In this document: positions 1 through 5,110 of the stretch, piece by piece | Layout of the letters: each line of letters starts with the position of its first letter | Numbering within the stretch: position 1 is the stretch's first letter | NCBI GenBank assembly: GCA_023475715.1 | Contig: JAMCVO010000093.1 | Coordinates: forward strand, 1 to 5,110 | Direction of reading: 5' to 3' | Length of the DNA stretch: 5,110 nucleotides | Source of the DNA: Actinomycetota bacterium | GTDB taxonomy: Bacteria; Actinomycetota; Humimicrobiia; Humimicrobiales; Humimicrobiaceae | Notes under the pieces: model-generated | What the model was told of the DNA's origin: nothing | What the model saw: the letters and a program-made list of their open reading frames with translations, nothing else | Database searches by the model: none | Made by a program: the position numbers and the translations under genes

Positions 1-358
1 TTGTACCAAGACACTTAACAGATAGTTTTGCCTGGGCAAATGCTGTTGCATACCTGGAGTGTGTATGTGCAACCCCAGCAATTAATGGAAACTCTATGTA
101 AAGCTTCAGGTGTGTTTTTGTATCTGATGAAGGTTTTAAGCTGCTGTCTATTACCTGTCCCTCAAGACTTACAAGTACTATATCCTGCCAGGAGATTTTA
201 TCATAATCCATTCCGCTGGGCTTTATTGCTATAATACCCTGCTGCCTATCTATTCCGGAAACATTGCCGAATGTAAAAATTACTAGACCTTCCTCTACAA
301 GTCTCCTGTTTGCAACATAGACTTCCTTTTTTAAATCCAGTAATTTTTTGTCCATCAT
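1..358 (-). CDS. araD: L-ribulose-5-phosphate 4-epimerase AraD, N-terminal part (cut by the left window edge)
   Basis: This is the first 119 codons of a class II aldolase-family epimerase that converts L-ribulose 5-phosphate to D-xylulose 5-phosphate in the cytoplasm, the last step of arabinose-type pentose catabolism. The translation closely follows E. coli and B. subtilis AraD: GNVSG at residues 31-35, KPSGMDYD at 46-53, KPSSDTKTH at 75-83 and HTHS at 98-101. By known AraD biochemistry, the SSD motif binds phosphate and holds the acid/base Asp (D79 here), while H98 and H100 are two of the zinc ligands. The third zinc His and the rest of the protein (normally about 230 residues) lie beyond the left edge. 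The start is a tandem ATG ATG at 353-358; either could be used. The ribosome binding site is weak (GATGG, 366-370). The gene follows araB after 37 bases with no terminator, so it is probably co-transcribed. There is no frameshift in the visible part. The nearest alternatives are SgbE and UlaF, which catalyse the same reaction. Confidence 0.93.
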   Translation of the reverse strand, partial: MMDKKLLDLKKEVYVANRRLVEEGLVIFTFGNVSGIDRQQGIIAIKPSGMDYDKISWQDIVLVSLEGQVIDSSLKPSSDTKTHLKLYIEFPLIAGVAHTHSRYATAFAQAKLSVKCLGT

Positions 359-395
359 TTTTTAACCATCACTTGCTTTTAAAACGCCAACACCT

Positions 396-2105
396 TTATA
401 GCTTTTTAAGAAAATCCTCAATTCTTTTACCAAGGTCTGCGTAAAGTTTATAAAGCTTTCCATAGATCCTTACATTTTTATCATCAGGATGATAAGTTTT
501 TACAAACTTGCTAGCCATATGTTTTTGTGCCTCGCATATATCCTTATAATACCCCGCAGCAACTGCTCCAAAAATAGCAGCTCCAAGCGCAACTGCCTGG
601 GCAGACTCTGCTACTTTTACGGGCATATTCAGCACATCAGCCAGTATTTGCATCACCAGCGGTGATTTTTTTGGTATACCGCCAATTGCTACTATCTCTT
701 CTATTTTTAAGCCATCCTCTCTAAACTTTTCAACTATTGCTTTTGAACCAAAAGCAGTTGCCTCTGCCAGTGCCCTGTATATCTTAGGTGCTGTCGAGCC
801 AAGAGACAGGCCTGCTATTGCTCCCTTTAATTTCTGATCTGCATAAGGCGTCCTTCTTCCATTTAACCAGTCCAGTGCAACTAGACCTGTTTTGTCAGGA
901 TCGATCTTCTGGCACTCCTTTTCAATCACTCTTATGATGCCGTCCTGTACTTCTTCAGATAACTTTTTTGATATATCTTTACTGACAATTTTTGTATTTA
1001 CCAGTATTGACTTAAGAGGCCATGCAAGTACATCCCTAAACCACGCATATACATCACCAAAAGACGACTGTCCTGCCTCATATCCTAAAAGACCAGGTAT
1101 TATCGAACCGTCAACCTGCCCACAAATGCCTGCAATTAGTCTTTCTTCTTTTATTTTAGGACCTACTGCCATATCACAGCAGCTTGTGCCCAATACTTTT
1201 ACAAAAATACCTTCTTTAATTTGAGCGCCCACTGCCCCCATATGGGGATCGAATGCTCCTATTGTGACAGCTATGCCTTCTTTTAGTTTTAATTTATCCG
1301 ACCATTCTTTACATAAGCCTCCGGCTGATACATCAGAAGTATAAGTTTTAGTGTAAAGATTTTTTGTAATCCCTTTAAACAAAGGGCTTATTTTAACCAG
1401 GAAATCTTCTGATGGAAGACCCTGCCACTGTTCATGCCACATTGCCTTATGGCCTGCGGCACAACGGCTTCTTTTAATATTGGCAGGAACTGTATTGCCG
1501 GTCAGAATTGCAGGTATCCAATCTGCAAGTTCTACCCAGGAATAGGCGCCTCCTCTTATTTTTTTATCTTCTTTTAAAATGTGAAGTATCTTTGCAAAGA
1601 ACCACTCAGATGAATATACACCTCCGCAATATTTTGTATAATCTATACCACCCCAGGTTTTTGCTGTCTTATTTATTAGCTCTGCTTCATCTACTGCGCT
1701 GTGATCCTTCCAAAGTACAAACATGGCATTTGGATTGTCTTTGAATTCTTTTTTTAATGAAAGTACCACTCCATTCATATCTACTGGTGCAGGGGTTGAC
1801 CCTGTAGTGTCAATACCTATAGCTATCACATTGTTGCTGGAACCGGCAGGCATTTTCTCTAGAGATGTGTTTATTACTTCCTGTAGCGATTCCATATAGT
1901 CAAGCGGATGGTGCCTGAATATATTCCTTGAAGCATACTGATAGCTGCCCTGCCCCCACCTTTTATAATATGAGACATGAGTGGATTCTTCTTTTCCCGT
2001 GTTGACATTAACCACAAGAGCTCTTACAGAATCTGTTCCAAAATCAAGGCCTATTACATATTTCTTATTATTATTTATTTTTTTATTATTAATTGTTGCA
2101 AGCAT
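396..2105 (-). CDS. araB: L-ribulokinase AraB (FGGY kinase)
   Basis: This 569-residue protein is an ATP-dependent FGGY-family kinase that phosphorylates L-ribulose to L-ribulose 5-phosphate, giving AraD its substrate. Motifs in order: the N-terminal phosphate loop GLDFGTDSVRAL at 19-30; RHHP at 64-67; DTTGSTPAPVD at 99-109; NPNAMFVLWKDH at 124-135; GGVYSSEWFFAKILH at 161-175; GAFDPHMGAVGA at 283-294, with D286 as the likely catalytic base; GTSCCD at 306-311; GICGQVDGSIIPG at 326-338; EAGQSSFGDVYAWF at 343-356; LDWLNGRRTP at 411-420; and ALGAAIFGAVAAG at 506-518. Length and motifs fit AraB and resemble the E. coli form more than the B. subtilis form. The ATG at 2103-2105 follows AAAAGGA (2111-2117) by five bases. 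The N-terminus carries about 13 extra Asn/Lys-rich residues compared with E. coli AraB, and no later start fits. It lies 24 bases after the epimerase gene. Acting on L-ribulose is the family expectation; AraB enzymes also accept other 2-ketopentoses. Confidence 0.95.
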   Translation of the reverse strand: MLATINNKKINNNKKYVIGLDFGTDSVRALVVNVNTGKEESTHVSYYKRWGQGSYQYASRNIFRHHPLDYMESLQEVINTSLEKMPAGSSNNVIAIGIDTTGSTPAPVDMNGVVLSLKKEFKDNPNAMFVLWKDHSAVDEAELINKTAKTWGGIDYTKYCGGVYSSEWFFAKILHILKEDKKIRGGAYSWVELADWIPAILTGNTVPANIKRSRCAAGHKAMWHEQWQGLPSEDFLVKISPLFKGITKNLYTKTYTSDVSAGGLCKEWSDKLKLKEGIAVTIGAFDPHMGAVGAQIKEGIFVKVLGTSCCDMAVGPKIKEERLIAGICGQVDGSIIPGLLGYEAGQSSFGDVYAWFRDVLAWPLKSILVNTKIVSKDISKKLSEEVQDGIIRVIEKECQKIDPDKTGLVALDWLNGRRTPYADQKLKGAIAGLSLGSTAPKIYRALAEATAFGSKAIVEKFREDGLKIEEIVAIGGIPKKSPLVMQILADVLNMPVKVAESAQAVALGAAIFGAVAAGYYKDICEAQKHMASKFVKTYHPDDKNVRIYGKLYKLYADLGKRIEDFLKKL

Positions 2106-2129
2106 TAAAATCCTTTTAAGATCTAATTG

Positions 2130-3080
2130 TTACAAGCTTAAAACTTCTTCTTCCCTTTCCCTGAAATATTCAACCGAATCCTTCACCAGGTTGTCCAGTT
2201 TTAAAGGGTCAGGACTTCCATACATTGCAGGGTACGGGTCACCTCCCGGGCCAAGCGGTTCAGGTGATAAAAAACAATTACCGTCATTATTGTATCCTAT
2301 GACATATAAAGCCATAATTATGGTATCCAGATCAAAAAATCCATCACCTAAAGCACCCCTGTTCGTATCTGCCATGTGAAGATTTGTAAGAATACCTTCA
2401 GCATTCACTATGGACTCACCGATATGGGATTCTTCTACAAGCATATGATACAAATCGCCATTTATATGTTTTATTCCCTCTGAGCCAACTGCCTTTATAT
2501 ATTTTTTTGCATCTTCAAAAGTATGGCAGAAACTTACCTCTGCTGATCTTATGGGTTCTACCGCACCTCTTATGGCTGTTTTAACAAAAAGATTTTCTAC
2601 AATTTTTAATGTCTCTACTGACCTATGGAACTCCATATTGTCATATGGTATAGGCCTGCCAACAGCCCCAGGTACTATAAGAAAATAATGTGCGCCGACC
2701 TGAACTCCGAAATCAACATTTCTTTTTACGTAATCAATAGCATTCTGCCTGATTATAGGCCTGTTTGCAGACATGTCGTTATCTGTCGAAAACATTCCAC
2801 AGATGCCCGATACGGAAATATCTTGGCTATTTAAAATCTTTTTTACTTCTTCAGGGTTGTAACCCAGGTCTGCTCCATACAAATTACCATGCAGCTCAAT
2901 ATATTTGACTCTAAACTTATTGAGCCTTTTTGCAGTAGTTTCAAGGCCTTCAATTCCGAAACCCCAATTCGACCAGGAAAATTTCAACCTGTTTTTAAAA
3001 CTTTCAGGCATTTTCTTTTTTATCTCCAGAAATCTTTCTCTGATTTTCTGATTTTTGATCTCATAATTTTGCGGTTTCAT
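2130..3080 (-). CDS. Sugar 3-epimerase-like TIM-barrel protein (xylose isomerase-like / AP endonuclease 2 fold)
   Basis: This 316-residue protein belongs to the xylose isomerase-like TIM-barrel superfamily, which includes D-tagatose/D-allulose 3-epimerase, L-ribulose 3-epimerase and UlaE/SgbU. Putative metal ligands are E175 (AVEPIR), D209 (INGDLYHM), H235 (NLHMADTNRG) and E274 (LSPEPLG). Their spacing of 34, 26 and 39 is close to the 33, 26 and 35 recalled for D-tagatose 3-epimerase, and R241, six residues after the His, matches a conserved Arg there. ELHGN at 62-66 is probably the end of an early barrel strand. I infer a cytoplasmic, metal-dependent C3 epimerisation of a ketose, perhaps L-xylulose to L-ribulose, because araB follows directly; an isomerase or another sugar is also possible. 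The start chosen is the ATG at 3078-3080, eight bases after AGGAAGG (3089-3095). A GTG at 3084-3086 would add two residues but sits only two bases from that site. About 30 charged residues precede the barrel. The gene follows the cupin gene by 53 bases. Confidence 0.85.
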   Translation of the reverse strand: MKPQNYEIKNQKIRERFLEIKKKMPESFKNRLKFSWSNWGFGIEGLETTAKRLNKFRVKYIELHGNLYGADLGYNPEEVKKILNSQDISVSGICGMFSTDNDMSANRPIIRQNAIDYVKRNVDFGVQVGAHYFLIVPGAVGRPIPYDNMEFHRSVETLKIVENLFVKTAIRGAVEPIRSAEVSFCHTFEDAKKYIKAVGSEGIKHINGDLYHMLVEESHIGESIVNAEGILTNLHMADTNRGALGDGFFDLDTIIMALYVIGYNNDGNCFLSPEPLGPGGDPYPAMYGSPDPLKLDNLVKDSVEYFREREEEVLSL

Positions 3081-3088
3081 TGTCACTT

Positions 3089-3095
3089 CCTTCCT
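3089..3095 (-). promoter_or_regulatory. Ribosome binding site of the epimerase gene, deciding between two starts
   Basis: AGGAAGG reads on the minus strand. It is eight bases from the ATG at 3078-3080 but only two from the in-frame GTG at 3084-3086, so the ATG is the better start. Pairing through only its first four bases (AGGA) would give the GTG a five-base spacing, so that start is not excluded. Confidence 0.6.
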
Positions 3096-3133
3096 AAGTT
3101 TACATAATTAAGGTTAATGTTTATCAAACCATA

Positions 3134-4345
3134 TTATTTTTCTGGCATATCAGGATTACAATCAGGCCCGAAGTGCTTAAGTATTACTATTGGCTCTTGT
3201 CCGGTGTTTTCTATAGTTACACCTTTTATTGCTGCCGGATAAGGAACAAAAAACTCATCGCGAGTTATGTCACCAAATCTTATCATGCTGGGACTTTCAA
3301 AAGGTATCTCATTTATCTTTCCATGTCCCTGAACTGTGATGAAACCGTATGCGCCGGTATCTTTTATGGTTACTTTAGCCCCGGAATATACTGTCAGCTC
3401 TTTTGCGCTAAATACTTCCTCTCCATTGACTTTTCCGTACACAACCCATCTCTCTGCATATCCTTTAGATCTGGTATTACCTATTGGTATGGGCTTTAGA
3501 TGGAACTTCTGTTTGAAATTAGGATCCACATTAAGTTCCCAGTCAATAATATCCATTATATAGTCAATGTCATCCTTATATTTTTCCGGGACATCTTTTA
3601 CAAGAAGCGACCTGTCTATGGGCTTGTTTGCTGCAAGTGACTGATACATCCCATACACATCTGATGCCCATTGAGGTTCATAAGAGCAAAGCGAACCTGG
3701 TGCATGCAGTATTCCGGGAGGCAACAGCCAGCCTGTTTCAACTTCAAGTCTGTAAGCCTTTGACAGGTTTGTTATCTTATTGTCACCTTTTTCAAAATTT
3801 ATAAGACACTGTCTTACCTGCTCCTTAGTCGTTCCCGGTTCAAGCCCAAAAAATGTATATGGGAAATTATTTTCTGTAAAATTAACCTGAGGTGCAAAAT
3901 AGTAGGCTTCGGGTTTTCCCTCCATCCCAACATTTTTTGCATGAGACTGGCCAAGATGTATATGATGAGGAAGAGCATCCATATTATCAAAAAATTTTGA
4001 AAATACTTTAAGACCTCCCCATTTATTCATCACTTTTTCACCAAGTATATCCGATCCCATTTCAGATACTGCATCTCTTAACAGCATTTTAGACCCATTT
4101 GAATATACATAGCTTAGGCCTTCATCGGGTGGCGTGCCCGGACCATTATCAGCCGGACATGTTGATGAAAACCACCTTTCATCTATTCCTCCTCTTTTGG
4201 TTCCAAGTGCATAAAGATCATCAACATGCAGTTTAAGCCTTCTGCCCGGGATGCAAAATACACGAGGCACCCATGCAGGGATAAGGTGAAGCAGCCCATT
4301 GTTTGATTCTATTGCTTTTTCAGTAAAAGATCTTATCCTGTTCAT
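3134..4345 (-). CDS. Large cupin protein related to class I mannose-6-phosphate isomerase (putative sugar isomerase)
   Basis: This 403-residue protein looks like a two-part cupin enzyme of the mannose-6-phosphate isomerase (PMI) type, but it is not a standard ManA. The first cupin region has HHIH at 127-130, GKPEAYYF at 143-150 and WLLPPGILHAPGS at 206-218. The two His (H128, H130), E146 and H214 are the likely metal ligands, by analogy with the paired polar residues, the GK-x-E-x-W/Y motif and the late His of PMIs. A second beta-rich region at about 316-395 (KELTVYSGAKVTI, then VPYPAAIKGVTIEN) resembles the PMI C-terminal cupin without obvious metal residues. There is no signal peptide or membrane segment, so it should be cytoplasmic. 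I know similar proteins only as uncharacterised cupin-domain or PMI-like proteins. As first gene of a cluster with an epimerase, AraB and AraD, a role as aldose-ketose isomerase is a reasonable inference, but the substrate is unknown. The ATG start follows AAGGAGG by 11 bases and overlaps the stop of the upstream remnant by one base. Confidence 0.82.
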   Translation of the reverse strand: MNRIRSFTEKAIESNNGLLHLIPAWVPRVFCIPGRRLKLHVDDLYALGTKRGGIDERWFSSTCPADNGPGTPPDEGLSYVYSNGSKMLLRDAVSEMGSDILGEKVMNKWGGLKVFSKFFDNMDALPHHIHLGQSHAKNVGMEGKPEAYYFAPQVNFTENNFPYTFFGLEPGTTKEQVRQCLINFEKGDNKITNLSKAYRLEVETGWLLPPGILHAPGSLCSYEPQWASDVYGMYQSLAANKPIDRSLLVKDVPEKYKDDIDYIMDIIDWELNVDPNFKQKFHLKPIPIGNTRSKGYAERWVVYGKVNGEEVFSAKELTVYSGAKVTIKDTGAYGFITVQGHGKINEIPFESPSMIRFGDITRDEFFVPYPAAIKGVTIENTGQEPIVILKHFGPDCNPDMPEK

Positions 4346-4476
4346 TATATTTTTATCCTCCTTAAATTTTTAAATCTTTTTACAATATGCCATCTTTTAT
4401 CCAGAGGTTCGCAGCACCCATAACAATTAAGTCCAAACAAATTAAGCATTTTATCCAAATACTGCTTTCTGACCAT
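4345..4476 (-). pseudogene. Remnant of a second URO-D-superfamily (methyltransferase-like) gene
   Basis: A 43-codon ORF from ATG (4474-4476) to TAA (4345-4347) contains FGLNCYGCCEPLDKRW at residues 14-29, then IVKRFKNLRRI at 31-41. From memory, this block (YGCCEPL...NLRR) is a hallmark of a group of roughly 400-residue URO-D-like proteins found in anaerobes beside sugar and glycoside genes, where it lies well inside the protein and is usually followed by SxSPW. Here nothing homologous is visible upstream, and the reading frame ends right after NLRRI, so it looks like a fragment left by deletion at both ends. It is not a piece of the neighbouring URO-D gene, whose C-terminus is complete and lacks this block. 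GAGG lies six bases before its ATG, and its TAA overlaps the cupin ATG as TAATG, so it may still be translated and couple to the cupin gene. The alternative, a genuine small protein, is less likely. Confidence 0.6.
4357..4363 (-). promoter_or_regulatory. Strong ribosome binding site of the cupin gene, inside the upstream remnant ORF
   Basis: AAGGAGG is a near-perfect anti-16S complement, 11 bases upstream of the cupin ATG (slightly long). The same bases lie within codons L39-R40-R41-like positions at the end of the upstream 43-codon ORF (its LRR, residues 38-40), so the site doubles as coding sequence of the URO-D remnant. Confidence 0.75.
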
Positions 4477-4519
4477 AATTTACCTCAGTCCAAATGCCGG
4501 TAGCATTGATTGCAGCCAT
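4451..4519 (-). CDS. 22-codon mini-ORF with a good ribosome binding site (leader ORF or eroded gene start)
   Basis: An ATG at 4517-4519 sits six bases after AAAGGAG (4526-4532), a canonical site and spacing. The peptide is MAAINATGIWTEVNYGQKAVFG, split here as MAAINATGIWT and EVNYGQKAVFG; I do not recognise it. Its last 26 bases overlap the 43-codon URO-D remnant in another frame. It could be a short leader whose translation passes ribosomes on towards the cupin gene, the surviving 5' end of a gene whose interior was deleted, or chance. The NATGIW string faintly recalls FAD-dependent glycerol-3-phosphate dehydrogenases, but this is too short to trust. Confidence 0.25.
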   Translation of the reverse strand: MAAINATGIWTEVNYGQKAVFG

Positions 4520-4551
4520 TTAATGCTCCTTTGATTACAAATAACACGGCC

Positions 4552-4566
4552 ACTAAATAATTTAGT
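4552..4566. promoter_or_regulatory. Perfect 15-base palindrome, possible operator
   Basis: ACTAAAT-a-ATTTAGT is a perfect inverted repeat with a one-base centre, lying about 33 bases upstream of the mini-ORF start and about 206 bases upstream of the cupin start. It does not resemble the AraR operator (ATTTGTACGTACAAAT type) or a cre site. It could bind the operon's regulator, or be a chance result of the A/T richness. Confidence 0.35.
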
Positions 4567-4571
4567 AAAAC

Positions 4572-4589
4572 AATCAGTTTATTCAGTTT
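4572..4589. repeat. Tandem 9-base direct repeat
   Basis: AATCAGTTT is followed directly by ATTCAGTTT on the plus strand (minus strand AAACTGAAT AAACTGATT). There are two copies with one mismatch, five bases from the 15-base palindrome. A spacing of about one helical turn would suit a dimeric regulator, but two short copies in A/T-rich DNA are weak evidence. Confidence 0.4.
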
Positions 4590-4624
4590 GAATATGTTAA
4601 TTATTTATAAATATTGGTTTATTG

Positions 4625-4644
4625 ATCGGGTAAGTTTACCTGAT
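4625..4644. promoter_or_regulatory. 20-base near-perfect palindrome spanning the URO-D stop codon
   Basis: ATCGGGTAA-GT-TTACCTGAT on the plus strand has 9-base arms that match at 8 of 9 positions. It covers the last codons and TAA stop of the upstream gene. As RNA it would form a short hairpin, but no U-tract follows on the minus strand (CAATAAACC), so it is a poor intrinsic terminator. An operator for the downstream operon or an mRNA-end hairpin are the main possibilities. Confidence 0.4.
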
Positions 4645-5110
4645 TACTTTTTCCCTTTCTTCACGGATCGTTTCAACCAAAGCTTTTATATTATCAATAG
4701 GGACATCATTCATTATCTCCTGGGCAGGGGCAATTATATAACCGCCTCCTTTCCCTAAAGTCCAGATTGTTTCTTTAACCATTTTCCTTGTCTCGGATTC
4801 ACTCATATAGGGTAGTGTTTGTGTATTGATTCCACCATAGAATATTAAATCTTTTCCATACTCTTTTTTTAAAGACTTTAAATCCATACAAGGCTGGCAT
4901 GGCTCCAGGATATTAAGGCCTATGTCAATCAGATCAGGAATATATTGTGTAATATTTCCACAGGAATGCATCATTACAGGTAAGCCACCTTTTATAAAAA
5001 CTTCAAAAAGCCTTTTTAATCTTGGCAATATAAAAGCTTTAAACATCTTGTCAGAGAAAAATCCTCCACACTGCGTACCAAAGTCATCTCCTGTGTGCCC
5101 CATCTTAAAA
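4636..5110 (-). CDS. URO-D/MtaA-like methyltransferase-family protein, C-terminal part (5' end beyond the right edge)
   Basis: The frame is open to the right edge and ends at TAA 4636-4638; about 157 residues are visible. Numbered from the Met at 5103 (an internal Met, not the start), it shows GDDFGTQ at 5-11, FILPRLKRLFE at 24-34, HSCGN at 46-50, YGGINTQTL at 89-97 and APAQEIMNDVPIDNI at 125-139. This is the second half of the uroporphyrinogen decarboxylase superfamily, in the branch of corrinoid-dependent methyltransferases (MtaA, MtbA and relatives) and many uncharacterised anaerobe proteins. H46 and C48 match the H-x-C zinc ligands of MtaA-type enzymes. The third ligand, a Cys in PGC in MtaA as I recall it, is replaced here by PAQ, so a classical thiol methyltransferase role is doubtful. 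A Cys pair lies at C69 and C72. Family length (about 340-380) implies about 200 residues outside. True uroporphyrinogen decarboxylase (HemE) is unlikely given the sugar context and motifs. Its substrate is unknown, and it may or may not share the downstream operon. Confidence 0.85.
   Translation of the reverse strand, partial: FKMGHTGDDFGTQCGGFFSDKMFKAFILPRLKRLFEVFIKGGLPVMMHSCGNITQYIPDLIDIGLNILEPCQPCMDLKSLKKEYGKDLIFYGGINTQTLPYMSESETRKMVKETIWTLGKGGGYIIAPAQEIMNDVPIDNIKALVETIREEREKVIR

Larger units (their letters stand above)
4346..4635. other. 290-base stretch without an intact gene: probable control region of the sugar operon
   Basis: The half nearer the URO-D gene (about 4533-4635) is strongly A/T-rich and holds both palindromes and the tandem repeat. 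The other half holds the mini-ORF and the URO-D remnant. TATTTATAAATA (4602-4613) is a 12-base palindrome with a -10-like TATAAA, but I find no convincing -35 at the right spacing and no cre-like site. A promoter for the cupin operon is expected here from the gap size. I cannot place it. Confidence 0.45.

Noticed and set aside
28..234. Plus-strand ORF of 68 codons at the left end
   Set aside because: It lies antisense to araD, whose minus-strand translation matches AraD motif by motif.
359..395. Terminator or regulatory site between araB and araD
   Set aside because: The 37 bases show no hairpin followed by a U-run and only a weak ribosome binding site.
892..1224. Plus-strand ORF of 110 codons
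   Set aside because: It is antisense to conserved AraB motifs (GTSCCD, GQVDGS, EAGQS) and shows no family features of its own.
1981..2379. Plus-strand ORF of 132 codons crossing the araB/epimerase junction
   Set aside because: It is antisense to two well-supported genes, and its hydrophobic middle arises from the A-rich Asn/Lys tract read backwards.
3084..3086. GTG as the start of the epimerase gene
   Set aside because: It sits only two bases from AGGAAGG; the ATG six bases later has a normal spacing of eight and adds nothing unusual.
4346..4635. A sigma-A promoter or cre site for the cupin operon
   Set aside because: Several TATAAA-like and TTGTTT-like strings occur, but none pair at 16-18 bases with good matches, and no cre consensus is present.
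4625..4644. Intrinsic terminator of the URO-D gene
   Set aside because: The palindrome would give a hairpin, but the bases that follow on the minus strand are CAATAAACC with no U-tract.
5101..5103. ATG at 5103 as the true start of the URO-D-like gene
   Set aside because: The frame stays open to the window edge, and GDDFGTQ is a mid-protein motif in this superfamily, so about 200 residues must precede it.

Overview
The window is AT-rich bacterial DNA in which every supported gene lies on the minus strand, so it is read from the right edge (5110) to the left edge (1). Purine-rich Shine-Dalgarno sites (AAGGAGG, AGGAAGG, AAAAGGA), A/T-ending codons, tight gene spacing and a uroporphyrinogen-decarboxylase-superfamily (URO-D) methyltransferase-like gene beside sugar genes suggest an anaerobic low-GC organism, most likely a clostridial Firmicute. 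This assignment is an inference: there is no marker gene.

Layout in transcription order: (1) the C-terminal part of a URO-D/MtaA-like protein enters from the right edge and stops at 4636. (2) A 290-base stretch without an intact gene (4346-4635) holds two palindromes, a 9-base tandem repeat, a 22-codon mini-ORF with a good ribosome binding site, and a 43-codon remnant of a different URO-D-superfamily gene whose stop overlaps the next start. (3) A 403-residue cupin protein related to class I mannose-6-phosphate isomerases (3134-4345). (4) A TIM-barrel sugar epimerase with the residue spacing of D-tagatose/D-allulose/L-ribulose 3-epimerases (2130-3080). (5) A full-length L-ribulokinase, AraB (396-2105). 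(6) The first 119 codons of L-ribulose-5-phosphate 4-epimerase, AraD, running off the left edge (1-358). Gaps between the last four genes are only 53, 24 and 37 bases with no terminator, so they look like one operon.

AraB and AraD together convert L-ribulose to L-ribulose 5-phosphate and then to D-xylulose 5-phosphate, which enters the pentose phosphate pathway. No L-arabinose isomerase (AraA) is visible. Instead two sugar-interconverting enzymes precede the kinase. A reasonable inference is that the cupin protein is an aldose-ketose isomerase and the TIM-barrel protein a ketose 3-epimerase (for example L-xylulose to L-ribulose), so that the operon funnels a rarer pentose, or an extra one besides arabinose, into the AraB-AraD route. 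The logic resembles the E. coli yia/sgb and ula pathways (kinase, 3-epimerase, 4-epimerase), but with an AraB-type kinase and an uncharacterised cupin. AraA, transporters and a regulator could lie outside the window.
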